DNA of 64,000 bases from contig JAFVGH010000085.1 of NCBI GenBank assembly GCA_017475045.1, positions 59,129 through 123,128 on the forward strand, in the 5' to 3' direction. Both the position numbers and the translations under genes were made by a program. Each line of letters begins with the position of its first letter. The stretch's first letter is position 1. Shown here one piece after another: positions 24,239 through 32,912 of this stretch. Under the pieces are notes generated by a model that made no database searches, was not told the DNA's origin, and saw nothing but the letters and a program-made list of their open reading frames with translations. The DNA is from Fibrobacter sp. GTDB taxonomy: Bacteria; Fibrobacterota; Fibrobacteria; Fibrobacterales; Fibrobacteraceae.

Positions 24239-24904
24239 TCAATCCCCGGTGAAGATGATCACCAGCACGGATGCCACGAAGGCGGCAGACACGATCAGGA
24301 ATTCCCAGGGGTTTTCCATGATGGAGGACTTGGCAGAAGCAGCGGATTCGGAAGGAGCGGCGGCTTCGGCCTTGGCGGCTTCTTCAGCGGCCTTCTTGTC
24401 GGCTTCGGACTGGGCGAGGGCGGCGCTGTCTACAGGAGCTTCTTCGGTCTTGGTTTCCAGCACTTCGGCGGAGTCGGCCTTAGCGGTGTCGGCGGCGGCT
24501 ACGGCTTCAGCAGGAGCAGCGGCGGAGTCGGCCGGAGCGGCTGCGGAATCAGCAGCGGCAGCTTCAGCAGGAGCGGCGGCAGAATCAGCAGGGGCGGCAG
24601 CGGCTTCGGCCGGGGCAGCTTCAGCTGCAGGAGCAGCCTCAGCAGCAGGGGCAGCAGCGGGAGCCGGTGCGGCAGCTTCGGCAGCAGGAGCAGCGGCAGG
24701 GGCCGGTGCGGCAGCTTCGGCAGCAGGGGCAGCGGCGGGAGCCGGTGCGGCAGCCTCAGTAGCAGGGGCGGCGGCAGGAGCCGGAGCGGCAGCTGCAGTC
24801 TTAGCGGGAGCGGCTGCAGGAGCAGCGGCTGGAGCCTTGGCGGCATCGGCTGCGAAAGCGATTGCTGTAGCAAACACGGTTGCCATCAAAATCTTCTTCA
24901 TCAT
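24239..24904 (-). CDS. Ala/Pro-rich protein with signal peptide and C-terminal membrane helix
   Basis: The 221-residue product has a signal peptide (MMKKILMATVFATAIAFA), then a low-complexity stretch to about residue 145 made of tandem APAAAPAAEAA and ADSAAAPAEAA blocks. A charged helical part follows (SEADKKAAEEAAKAEAA), then one membrane helix, WEFLIVSAAFVASVLVIIF, at 197-217. Topology is probably a periplasm-spanning Pro/Ala rod anchored in the inner membrane. The tandem blocks are prone to length change by recombination. AAGGAACG precedes the ATG. The opposite strand also lacks stop codons, a by-product of the GC-rich repeats. Function unknown. Confidence 0.75.
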   Translation of the reverse strand: MMKKILMATVFATAIAFAADAAKAPAAAPAAAPAKTAAAAPAPAAAPATEAAAPAPAAAPAAEAAAPAPAAAPAAEAAAPAPAAAPAAEAAPAAEAAPAEAAAAPADSAAAPAEAAAADSAAAPADSAAAPAEAVAAADTAKADSAEVLETKTEEAPVDSAALAQSEADKKAAEEAAKAEAAAPSESAASAKSSIMENPWEFLIVSAAFVASVLVIIFTGD

Positions 24905-25108
24905 AGAACACGTTCCTTTTTAAGGTTAATTTCAATTAATACATGACAAAAATAATACTTCTAGAGGCTTTTTGCCAATAAAAAACGAAAAATATCCTTA
25001 AAAGTCGTTTTTTTGTCATTTTATCGGCGTTTTTTGCGGGAAAAAGGGCTCCATTTGGTTTGGACAAACCCCTTTGGTCGGTTTTTTCAGATGGACGATG
25101 AGAACGGG

Positions 25109-25198
25109 GTTACTAGTTCCAATGCTCTAGTTACTAGATTTCTTGTCGAAACTCCTAGTAACTAGGAACTATTAAACTATTAACTGCGCCTTTGGCGC
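25109..25198 (+). promoter_or_regulatory. Inverted repeats upstream of fumarase
   Basis: GTTACTAG occurs at 25109-25116 and 25130-25137; the larger CTAGTTACTAG (25127-25137) is mirrored by CTAGTAACTAG (25155-25165), giving an 11-bp stem. GCGCC-TTT-GGCGC (25186-25198) forms a second hairpin ending 4 nt before the fumarase ATG, where a ribosome-binding site would be expected but is absent. These could be an operator and a translation-control hairpin. The rest of 24905-25108 is AT-rich with no gene seen. Confidence 0.45.
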
Positions 25199-25202
25199 CC
25201 AA

Positions 25203-26846
25203 ATGACTATGGCATTCAAATACGAAGCGACCGTGCAGCACGGCGAAGACAAGACTGAATACGTGAACCTCGGCAAGGAAGGCATTTCTGTCGCCGAATT
25301 CGAAGGCAAGAAGATTTTGAAAGTCGCCCCCGAGGCGCTGACCAAGATCGCCCAGGCGGCGTTCGAGGAAGTGAGCTTCAGACTCCGCCCGGCCCACACC
25401 CAGAAGGTGGCAAAGATTTTGCAGGACCCGGAGGCATCGGACAACGACAAGTTTGTGGCCCTCACGCTTTTGAAGAACGCCTGCGTGGCCGCCAAGGGAA
25501 TTCTCCCGTTCTGCCAGGACACCGGTACTGCCATCTGCATTTGCCACAAGGGCCAGCAGGTCTGGACCGGCGCCGACGACGCGAAGGCCATTTCTGAAGG
25601 TATCTACAACGCCTACACCGGCAAGAACCTGCGCTACAGCCAGATTGCCCCCTTGACCATGTACGAAGAAAAGAACACGGCCTGCAACCTGCCTGCGCAG
25701 ATCGACATCCACGCCGAAGAAGGCGCCGACCTCAAGTTCCTGTTCGTGGCCAAGGGCGGTGGTTCCGCCAACAAGACTTACTACTGGCCCATGACCAAGG
25801 CGCTCCTCAACCCGAAGTCTCTTGAAAAGTTCATCAGCGACAAGGTGAAGACCCTCGGCACTGCTGCATGCCCGCCGTACCACCTCGCCATCGTGATTGG
25901 CGGTACTTCTGCCGAAATGAATACCCACACCGTGAAACTCGCCAGTTGCGGTTACCTCGACGACCTTCCGACCACCGGTAGCGAAGGCGGCCGTATGTTC
26001 CGCGACGTGGAAATGGAAGAAAAGGTTCTGCACATTTGCCAGAAGACGAGTATCGGCGCCCAGTTTGGCGGCAAGTACTTTGTGCACGATGTGCGCGTGA
26101 TCCGCTGCCCGCGTCACGCCGCCAGCTGCCCGGTCTCCATCGGCGTCAGCTGCTCTGCCGACCGCAACATCAGGGCGAAGATTGACGAGAACGGCCTCTG
26201 GCTCGAGAAGATGGAACACCATCCGGAACAGTACTTGCCCAAGGGCGATGCCGTGAACATGGCCCCGGCGGTAGAAATCGACCTTGACCGCCCCATGAAG
26301 GATGTGCTTGCCGAACTCACCAAGTATCCGGTGAAGACCCGCTTGAACCTGAAGGGCACCATGATTGTGGCCCGCGACATGGCTCACGCGAAGATTGCCG
26401 AAATCTTCGACAAGCAGGAAAAGGGCGAAGCCCTTACCGATATCGAAAAGACGGTGCTCGAAGTTGTTTCTAACCACCCGATTTACTACGCTGGCCCGGC
26501 CAAGACTCCGGAAGGCATGCCCACCGGAAGCTTTGGCCCCACGACCGCCGGCCGTATGGACCCCTACGTGATGCGCTTCCAGAGCAAGGGAGCTTCTATG
26601 ATCATGGTGGCTAAGGGTAACCGTAGCCAGGACGTGACGGATGCTTGCCACAAGTACGGTGGTTTCTATCTGGGCTCCATCGGTGGCCCGGCAGCTATCC
26701 TCGCCGAACAGAATATCCTCAGCAACGACATCGTCGCCTTCCCGGAACTCGGCATGGAAGCCATCCGCAAGATTACCATCAAGGACTTCCCGGCCTTCAT
26801 CCTCGTGGATGATAAGGGGAATGACTTTTTCAAGGACCTTCTCTAA
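25203..26846 (+). CDS. fumA: Class I (iron-sulfur) fumarate hydratase
   Basis: A 547-residue FumA/FumB-type enzyme that interconverts fumarate and malate with a [4Fe-4S] cluster. Cluster-ligand candidates are Cys in [10 protein letters not shown] and in [15 protein letters not shown]. Other signatures are [36 protein letters not shown] and, in the C-terminal beta domain, [12 protein letters not shown] and [17 protein letters not shown]. In succinate-fermenting bacteria this works in the reductive branch, malate to fumarate, which fits the Fibrobacter assignment. Length corresponds to the single-chain form. It is monocistronic; repeats lie on both sides. Confidence 0.95.
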   Translation: MTMAFKYEATVQHGEDKTEYVNLGKEGISVAEFEGKKILKVAPEALTKIAQAAFEEVSFRLRPAHTQKVAKILQDPEASDNDKFVALTLLKNACVAAKGILPFCQDTGTAICICHKGQQVWTGADDAKAISEGIYNAYTGKNLRYSQIAPLTMYEEKNTACNLPAQIDIHAEEGADLKFLFVAKGGGSANKTYYWPMTKALLNPKSLEKFISDKVKTLGTAACPPYHLAIVIGGTSAEMNTHTVKLASCGYLDDLPTTGSEGGRMFRDVEMEEKVLHICQKTSIGAQFGGKYFVHDVRVIRCPRHAASCPVSIGVSCSADRNIRAKIDENGLWLEKMEHHPEQYLPKGDAVNMAPAVEIDLDRPMKDVLAELTKYPVKTRLNLKGTMIVARDMAHAKIAEIFDKQEKGEALTDIEKTVLEVVSNHPIYYAGPAKTPEGMPTGSFGPTTAGRMDPYVMRFQSKGASMIMVAKGNRSQDVTDACHKYGGFYLGSIGGPAAILAEQNILSNDIVAFPELGMEAIRKITIKDFPAFILVDDKGNDFFKDLL

Positions 26847-26873
26847 GGACGTTGCCCTTGCGCCAAGCGGATG

Positions 26874-26946
26874 CGGCTCGTCTTAACGAGCCGTAGTAGC
26901 GCGGAGTATTTGGCTTCGTAGATTCTTTACTGCAATGGCCAAATAC
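26874..26946. repeat. Family C hairpin plus second hairpin after fumarase
   Basis: CGGCTCG-TCTTAA-CGAGCCG (26874-26893) is identical to the core at 8217-8236. It is followed by GTATTTGGC (26906-26914) and its complement GCCAAATAC (26938-26946). The region separates fumA from the convergent GH9 gene and may end both transcripts, although no T run is present. Confidence 0.65.
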
Positions 26947-26955
26947 GGAGTCGTA

Positions 26956-29169
26956 TTATCTGATTGCGATGGGAATGCTCTTAGAGGCATTCCCATTTGC
27001 TATGCGGGCGATATAGTAACCTTGGGTTAGAGCTTCGAGAGAAATCCGCTTGTTTCCGCGGACGTGTTCCTGGAAGGAGGTTACCTTGTTGCCCTGCATG
27101 TCAAAAATCTGGATATGGACCACGGATTCCTGGGATACATTGACCAGAAGGGCGTTCCGCACGAACTGAACGCTGGGGGCTACAGGTTCACCGGTCATTA
27201 GGGATCCTGACTTGCTCTTGCCCGAAGAGCTGCTTGCAATGGTATTTGCTGTGGAACTGGACGAAGAACTTGTGCTAAACTTCTCGCTGATGTCTACGCC
27301 TTTCTCTTGGACGAAATTGGAAATAAGGCGGATGTAGTAGGTTTGGTATCCGAGACTTGGTTCCGTCAGTTCCCAGGAATCGATAGGCCAGCCGTTGTTG
27401 ATGTTGCTGTACATCTTTTCATGGGGCTCTCCTACGGGAATAGAAACGGCATAGCAGAGGGCGTTGTTGCTTGCGCTTCCACAACCTTTTGCGGAGTTGT
27501 CGGCATCGTATTGCTTACAGCAATCCGCCCAGGTATAGCGGGAGTTTGCGCCACCAGTCACGTAGCCAGGAGCGGGATTGTCATCATTAAACCATCCGTG
27601 GTAGAACTTCGTGACGCTCTTGCTAGCCCCGTAGATACCCATGTTGGATAGGTATACCATACCGAAGGGGTTTACACCATGCAGGTAATGCAAATAGTCT
27701 TCGGCGGCGTTATGGTTTTCCATCTTTTCAAAGAGAAGCCCGCTAGAAGCCTTCGCAGAGTTGGAACCCCAGTTGTAGTCTCTGATATAGGCACGGTAAC
27801 CATCGTTTTCAAGCCCGTTTGCAAAGTACTTGCTCTTTGAAAATTCCGAGACGAACCGTTCCTGGATAAGGCTCTTGGTGTCTGCCTTGGCGTCTTTGTA
27901 GCTTAGGTAGAGAATGTAGAGCAGGCTGTGGTTTACACGGTACTGGTCCAGGGCCCAACTCCCGTACTGCCGCATTAGGGGCAGACTGTCTGGGGTTGTC
28001 TCGAAACGCTTGAGGTAGGTGGCATCGCCGGTCAGTTCGTACATGGCAAAGTCTGCGGCCACCTTTACTGCAAAGCGGGCTCCTGTCGTGTAGTCGGCGT
28101 CGATCTCCTGCTGACCTGCGGCCAGGTCCTTGGTGCCGTATTCTGCTTTGTTGTTGTAGAACATAGAATCCGGGTGAGCCTCCGCCCATTTGAATGCCCG
28201 CTGAGCTGCATCTTTCAATGTTGAGGCGTAGGTAGTATTCCCGCGCTTGCCTGCTACAATAGACCCGAGTGCAAAGGCCTTGGCAGCAGAATAGGCGGAC
28301 ATGGCGTTGGGGGCTCCGTAGTAGCTACGGCCCTTTGCAGCCGAGGGCGGTGAGACGTGGTCCTCGTCGACGACAGAGAGTATGGAACCATCCTTGTTCT
28401 GCATACGTAACAGGTGGTCCATGCCCCACTTGACCTCGTCCAAGATATCGGGAATGCCATTCCCAGATTCAGGAATGTTGTAGTCGTCGGTAAAGGCCTT
28501 GGGCTTTTCCATGTACGCCCGCAAGAGCATTTCGATGTAGTTGCCGTTCCATATGGTATACTTGTTGAAGTCTCCGGCGTCGAACCAGCCTCCGCTTACA
28601 TCGCGCTCGGTGCTGGCGTTGGTACTGTCCGTGAACAGGCGGGCCTTTTTATCTTGTTCGTGATTTATGGCGTCGGCCCAATCTTTCCCTGCATACTTGG
28701 CATCTTTTGCCATACCTACGCGCTGGTAGAACATCATGCGCATGGCGGCCTTCAGAATGTCGTTGTAGACATCATCTTTGATATGGAAATAGAAGGACTG
28801 TTTTAGGTTGTCTGATTTGTCCCGCACGTAGTAGGTGCCGGGAGTTGTAACCGAAGAAAAATCGAACCACCAGATTTTATCTCCGGAGGAGGTGTCGATG
28901 GCCCCTTCCTGGAAGGCAATGGGGGAGCCCGAAAACACCACCTTTGAGGTAGCGGAGTCTACCACTTCCATGGTGGTCCCAGGGGTGTAGGAGAGGGATG
29001 CGTCAAATCCCAATTCGGGGGACCGGAGCACGGCTGTCTTTTTGGCCGATGGACGGTAGCCGAACTGGTCTACGGTTATGAACACGTCCTGGGCTAGGGC
29101 GAAAGATGCTAAAAATAGGCCTAAACTGGGAATAATGCCCCTAGTGGGGAACCATCTTGAAGTACCCAT
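26956..29169 (-). CDS. Secreted GH9 endoglucanase
   Basis: A 737-residue cellulase. Residues 1-26 are a signal peptide (SLGLFLASFALAQ). Residues 28-125 are the N-terminal Ig-like domain common in theme-D GH9 enzymes (VDQFGYRPSAKKTAVL). The catalytic domain shows DVSGGWFDAGDFNKYTIWNG, with both metal/water-activating Asp in DAGD (197-200), and near its end WPIDSWELTEPSLGYQ with the proton-donor Glu. A Ser-rich linker precedes a 70-residue tail (VHIQIFDMQGNK, LTQGYYIARI) resembling a type IX sorting domain. I chose ATG 29169, preceded by GGAGGTG. It hydrolyses beta-1,4-glucan outside the cell. Confidence 0.93.
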   Translation of the reverse strand: MGTSRWFPTRGIIPSLGLFLASFALAQDVFITVDQFGYRPSAKKTAVLRSPELGFDASLSYTPGTTMEVVDSATSKVVFSGSPIAFQEGAIDTSSGDKIWWFDFSSVTTPGTYYVRDKSDNLKQSFYFHIKDDVYNDILKAAMRMMFYQRVGMAKDAKYAGKDWADAINHEQDKKARLFTDSTNASTERDVSGGWFDAGDFNKYTIWNGNYIEMLLRAYMEKPKAFTDDYNIPESGNGIPDILDEVKWGMDHLLRMQNKDGSILSVVDEDHVSPPSAAKGRSYYGAPNAMSAYSAAKAFALGSIVAGKRGNTTYASTLKDAAQRAFKWAEAHPDSMFYNNKAEYGTKDLAAGQQEIDADYTTGARFAVKVAADFAMYELTGDATYLKRFETTPDSLPLMRQYGSWALDQYRVNHSLLYILYLSYKDAKADTKSLIQERFVSEFSKSKYFANGLENDGYRAYIRDYNWGSNSAKASSGLLFEKMENHNAAEDYLHYLHGVNPFGMVYLSNMGIYGASKSVTKFYHGWFNDDNPAPGYVTGGANSRYTWADCCKQYDADNSAKGCGSASNNALCYAVSIPVGEPHEKMYSNINNGWPIDSWELTEPSLGYQTYYIRLISNFVQEKGVDISEKFSTSSSSSSTANTIASSSSGKSKSGSLMTGEPVAPSVQFVRNALLVNVSQESVVHIQIFDMQGNKVTSFQEHVRGNKRISLEALTQGYYIARIANGNASKSIPIAIR

Positions 29170-29297
29170 AAAACACCTCCATAAAGGAATATAAACAAAA
29201 AAATTCCATTTAGCATATTTTATGCGAAAAAATCCTCCTGAAATTCTCAAGGAATATTATTTTTAGAAAGGTCTTTTACACCTATCGGGAGTTTCAT

Positions 29298-29885
29298 ATG
29301 AAATCGGATGTATGCAAGCTTTTGACTAAAGCCACTGACCTGAAGTCTGTGTTGAAGGAAACGGTTAAGTCTGCCGTTTATCGCAATTTAGACAGAAAGG
29401 AAACGAGTCGGCTTCGTTTGCTGGCAGAAGAACTTATTGAAATGCTTCCGGAACTTCTACAGTTTTCTGAAGGTGAGTTTTGGGTGGAAAGCGAGGGCAA
29501 GAATTTTGAGCTGCATGTGACGCTACAGCCCAACCAGACCCTGACCGCGGAACGCCGTAAAAAGTTGCTGGATGTCTCTACATCCAAGACAAATGCCGCC
29601 GCCGTGGGTATTATGGCCAAGATTCGTCTGGCTGCTGAGTTTATGCTGGTTGATTACGAAAAAAGTTCCGGCATGTCCGAATCCTTCTACATTCCGGGAA
29701 CACCGACGGTTATCACCTTTGCAGACCCCCTGTGGACGCTTAACGCTTACCGTGAAGGGGCGAAGAAGGCCCAGGGAGAAACTTGGGATGAATTGGAAAA
29801 ATCTATTGTGGCAAACCTAGCCGATGATGTTGTGGTCGCCCTGCAGGGAAGGCAGGTGGATATCGTGGTGAAAAAGGCTTTTTAA
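29298..29885 (+). CDS. Protein resembling a degenerate histidine-kinase-like ATPase
   Basis: The 195-residue protein has RLRLLAEELIEMLPELLQ at about 39-56, which looks like the N-box helix of GHKL ATPases, followed by GEFWVESEGKNFELHVTL and SKTNAAAVGIMAKIRLAAEF. Similar unnamed proteins occur in other phyla; I do not know a proven function. The canonical glycine loops (DxGxG, GxGxxL) are not evident, so ATP binding is doubtful. It starts after an AT-rich gap and precedes the PAS/HD-GYP gene by 23 nt on the same strand, suggesting a shared signalling role. Confidence 0.6.
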   Translation: MKSDVCKLLTKATDLKSVLKETVKSAVYRNLDRKETSRLRLLAEELIEMLPELLQFSEGEFWVESEGKNFELHVTLQPNQTLTAERRKKLLDVSTSKTNAAAVGIMAKIRLAAEFMLVDYEKSSGMSESFYIPGTPTVITFADPLWTLNAYREGAKKAQGETWDELEKSIVANLADDVVVALQGRQVDIVVKKAF

Positions 29886-29908
29886 CTAAAGAAAGTACGG
29901 GTCTGGCT

Positions 29909-31213
29909 ATGGATGGGACGATTCATTCGCAAATCAGCGACATCATTGTCAAGGACATGATGGAGGGCGTGATTGCCGTCAATTGCGAAGGCGTTATAAG
30001 CTACGTGAATAATGCTACTGAGATGATTCTCAGAAAAACAAGAGATCAGCTAGAGGGCAAGTCCGTGGTGGCTGCATTCTTTGGCTCTGAAATCAATGAC
30101 GAGTTCAACCAGACTATTATGGATGCCATTTATGACAAGGATGGCGCTGTACATGAAAGCCTTGTTCCATACTGTGCTAATGGAAAAATCATCCAATTGC
30201 ACATGATAGCCTCTATCCTTCGTGAAAATGGGAAGAAGGTTGGGGTCATTGTGGTGATTGGTGATGTGACGGAATTTGTAGAGCAGCGGGCTCGCGCCGC
30301 AGAACAGACCCAGCGGTTGCTGGACTCCGTAGTCCGGACTCTTTCTCAGGCTATCGATGAACGATCGTCCTATACGGCAAACCATACCCGTAATATGGTC
30401 CAGATTGCCGAAAGTTTTTTGGATTGGTTGGACAAGACGGACCATCCTTGGAAATTCGAGGAATCTCGCCGCCGCAGTTTTCTCATGAGTGTCTGGCTTC
30501 ATGATGTAGGTAAGCTTGCTGTGCCTCTGGAAATCATGGACAAGGAAAGCAAACTGGGTGCCCAGATGAAGACTATCGAAGACCGCTTTGTCAAGATTTC
30601 CCTGCTAGATGAAATTGCCGTGTATCGTGGAGAGATTACCGCCGAAGAAAGGGATGCCCGTAAGCAGGAGCGGGACTCGGCCCTGGACGAGATTCGCCGT
30701 ATCAACCGTGCGGAATTCGTTCCCGACGAAAAACTGGAGCTCCTGAAAAAGATAGTTGCCGGAAAATACTGCGACGAGAATGGGGAGGAGTGCCCTCTTC
30801 TGACAGCTGAGGAAATTGAGAACCTGTCTATCCGCAAGGGAACGCTGAACGACAGGGAACGCTCCATTATCCAGAGCCATGCGGTGGTGACCGGAAGAAT
30901 TTTGGACCAGATCCAGTTCCCCGACGAATATTGCCATGTGCCTATATGGGCGTCCGAACACCATGAACTTTTAAGCGGTCGCGGCTATCCATACCATTTG
31001 ACGGGCGCTCAGATTCCTAGAGAAGTTCGACTGTTGACGATTCTGGATATTTTTGAGGCCCTTACGGCCAAGGACCGTCCTTACAAGAAACCCATGCCTT
31101 TGGAAAAAGCCCTTTCCATCCTAGAAAGCATGGCGTCTGGCGGGGACCTGGACGGGGAAATCCTTGAATTGTTCAAGGAAAGCAAGGCCTGGGAAAAGGT
31201 TATCCTAGAATAG
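29909..31213 (+). CDS. PAS domain HD-GYP phosphodiesterase-like protein
   Basis: A 434-residue cytoplasmic sensor. Residues 8-115 are a PAS domain (DMMEGVIAVNCEGVISYVNN, VIVVIGDVTEFVEQR). From about 140 comes the HD-GYP domain: WLHDVGK supplies the HD pair, and SEHHELLSGRGYPYHLTG the GYP motif, followed by LLTILDIFEALTAKDRPYK. These residues fit an active cyclic-di-GMP phosphodiesterase. The distance between HD and GYP is about 150 residues, roughly 80 more than usual, filled by a charged helical insertion (EERDARKQERDSALDEI). Its end overlaps rluE, on the opposite strand, by 14 nt. Confidence 0.87.
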   Translation: MDGTIHSQISDIIVKDMMEGVIAVNCEGVISYVNNATEMILRKTRDQLEGKSVVAAFFGSEINDEFNQTIMDAIYDKDGAVHESLVPYCANGKIIQLHMIASILRENGKKVGVIVVIGDVTEFVEQRARAAEQTQRLLDSVVRTLSQAIDERSSYTANHTRNMVQIAESFLDWLDKTDHPWKFEESRRRSFLMSVWLHDVGKLAVPLEIMDKESKLGAQMKTIEDRFVKISLLDEIAVYRGEITAEERDARKQERDSALDEIRRINRAEFVPDEKLELLKKIVAGKYCDENGEECPLLTAEEIENLSIRKGTLNDRERSIIQSHAVVTGRILDQIQFPDEYCHVPIWASEHHELLSGRGYPYHLTGAQIPREVRLLTILDIFEALTAKDRPYKKPMPLEKALSILESMASGGDLDGEILELFKESKAWEKVILE

Positions 31214-31754
31214 GTTCCGTAACCTGTCGCCACTCTCCGGGCTGTATATCCCCGAGAGAAATATTTCCGATTTTTACTCGTATCAGCCGGAGGGTTGGGA
31301 ACCCCACGGCGGCGGTCATGTGCCGTACTTGACGGTTCTTGCCTTCGGTAAGGGTCAGCTGTACCCAGCTGGTAGGAATGTTTGCGCGGAATCGCACCGG
31401 CGGGTTGCGGGGCCATAGCCACTTAGGTTCCTGGACTATTTCTGCCTTGCAGGGCCTGGTGTGGTAACCCTTGATGGTGACTCCTGCCGAAAGCTTTCGG
31501 ACGGCGTCTTCGGTAATGGCGCCATCTACTTGGGCGAGGTATGTCCGGGGATGGGCGAATTCTGGGTCCAGCAACTTCTTGATAAGCTTGCCGTTGTCCG
31601 TCAGGAGTAGGGCTCCTTCGCTATCGTGGTCCAACCGGCCCGCTGCATATACGCCGGCAGGGAACCCGAAGGTATCCAGGGCGGGGTGGCCCGCTTCGGG
31701 GGTGAACTGACTCAGCACGCCATAGGGCTTGTTGAATAGGATAACGGTGGACAT
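31200..31754 (-). CDS. rluE: RluE-type 23S rRNA pseudouridine synthase
   Basis: A 184-residue RsuA/RluE-family synthase. FNKPYGVLSQFTPEAGHPAL matches RluE near the N-terminus; GRLDHDSEGALLLTD contains the catalytic Asp; PKWLWPRNPPVRFR, IPTSWVQLTLTEGKNRQVRH and VGFPTLRLIR are close to the E. coli enzyme, which modifies U2457. There is no S4 domain, as in RluE. ATG 31754 was preferred over a TTG two codons upstream. Confidence 0.92.
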   Translation of the reverse strand: MSTVILFNKPYGVLSQFTPEAGHPALDTFGFPAGVYAAGRLDHDSEGALLLTDNGKLIKKLLDPEFAHPRTYLAQVDGAITEDAVRKLSAGVTIKGYHTRPCKAEIVQEPKWLWPRNPPVRFRANIPTSWVQLTLTEGKNRQVRHMTAAVGFPTLRLIRVKIGNISLGDIQPGEWRQVTEPILG

Positions 31755-31780
31755 TTCCAAGAAAAATAGCTAAATGTAAG

Positions 31781-32293
31781 ATGGATGCTATGATCGATTT
31801 TACCGGACTTCTAGATTACGCCTTTGAACAGCGCCTTTACGATTCCAACTATCACGGCTTGGAACATTGGCATCAGGTGGAATACAACGGTTTGCTGTTG
31901 GCACAAAAGACGGGAGCCGACATTACGGTAGTCCGGCTGTTTGCTCTGTTTCATGATTGTAGACGTATGGACGATGCCTACGATGCAGAACATGGCCCCC
32001 GTGCGGTAGAATTTATAGACCGGTGCATTGCGGAAAAGAGACTGGAGCTAGACGCGGAACGCCTGGAGAAGCTTCGCACGGCCTGCCGCTTGCATACCAA
32101 GGAAAGGCGAACCGGAGACATCACCATAGATACCTGCTTTGATGCGGACCGCTTGGATCTGGGACGTGTAGGGATTTACCCCATGGAAGAAAAGATGGCT
32201 ACCGATGCGGGCAAAAAAATCGCTCACAAGTTGGCGCAGGCGGAGGTGTCTGTTTTCAAACAGCGGGAATGGATCCGCGACTTTAGGTTTTAG
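31781..32293 (+). CDS. HD-domain phosphohydrolase-like protein
   Basis: The 170-residue protein carries a metal-binding HD pattern: YHGLEHW (His near residue 26-30), LFALFHDCRRMDD (HD pair) and CFDADRLDLGRVG (final Asp). This resembles small HD hydrolases of unknown substrate. ATG 31781 and ATG 31790 are both possible starts. The last 11 nt overlap nth on the opposite strand. Confidence 0.78.
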   Translation: MDAMIDFTGLLDYAFEQRLYDSNYHGLEHWHQVEYNGLLLAQKTGADITVVRLFALFHDCRRMDDAYDAEHGPRAVEFIDRCIAEKRLELDAERLEKLRTACRLHTKERRTGDITIDTCFDADRLDLGRVGIYPMEEKMATDAGKKIAHKLAQAEVSVFKQREWIRDFRF

Positions 32294-32912
32294 AAATTTT
32301 GCTGCATATCGGACATTCTTTGACCTTGTGGCCCCGGGCCTTGCAGTAGGTGCGTCCGAAGTAGATAATCTGCAGGTGGCGCTTTTCCCATTCGCTTTCG
32401 GGAAAGATCTTCTTCAGGTCTTTCTCGGTCTGTTCTACGCTGGAACCGTCGCTAAGTCCCCAACGCTGCGCCAGACGGTGGATGTGAGTGTCTACCGGAA
32501 ATGCGGGAATCTTGTAGGCGTGGCTCATGACCACGCTGGCGGTCTTGTGGCCCACGCCGGGCAGGGCTTCCAGTTCTTCGAAGGTGCAGGGGACTTTCCC
32601 CTTGTATTTTTCTACCAGGGTCTTGGACAGGTTGAAAATGTTCACACTCTTGGTGTTGAAAAATCCGCAGGGCTTGATGATTTCGGCAATGCGCTTAACG
32701 CCCAGCTTGACCATGGCGGCAGGCGTTGCCGCCTCCTTGAAAAGCACCTTGGTCACTTGGTTTACCCGCACGTCTGTACACTGGGCGCTGAGAACCACGG
32801 CTACCAGAAGCGTGTAGGAGCTTTTGAAATCCAGCGGGATCGGTGGACTTGGAAACAACTCGTCCAGAGTTTTGCAGATGAACTTGATCTTGTCTGGCTT
32901 TACCCTGGCCAC
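32283..32912 (-). CDS. nth: Endonuclease III homologue with incomplete iron-sulfur motif
   Basis: A 209-residue base-excision glycosylase/AP lyase. The helix-hairpin-helix LPGVGHKTASVV (117-128) contains catalytic K123, and D141 lies in VDTHIHRL. LLVAVVLSAQCTDVRVN matches the N-terminal core. The usual C-x6-C-x2-C-x5-C cluster motif is altered: Cys is at 190, 200 and 203, while the second and fourth expected positions are Val and Ile. Catalytic residues are intact, so cluster-free function as in some homologues is possible. The start is GTG 32912, overlapping the cysE stop (TAGTG). AP-site repair is the expected role. Confidence 0.9.
   Translation of the reverse strand: MARVKPDKIKFICKTLDELFPSPPIPLDFKSSYTLLVAVVLSAQCTDVRVNQVTKVLFKEAATPAAMVKLGVKRIAEIIKPCGFFNTKSVNIFNLSKTLVEKYKGKVPCTFEELEALPGVGHKTASVVMSHAYKIPAFPVDTHIHRLAQRWGLSDGSSVEQTEKDLKKIFPESEWEKRHLQIIYFGRTYCKARGHKVKECPICSKISKT

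Noticed and set aside
24249..24923. An Ala/Ser/Gly-rich frame antisense to the Ala/Pro-rich membrane protein
   Set aside because: Reverse reading of GCC/GCG/GCA repeats gives another low-complexity stop-free frame. The minus-strand gene has a signal peptide, membrane helix and ribosome-binding site; this one has none.
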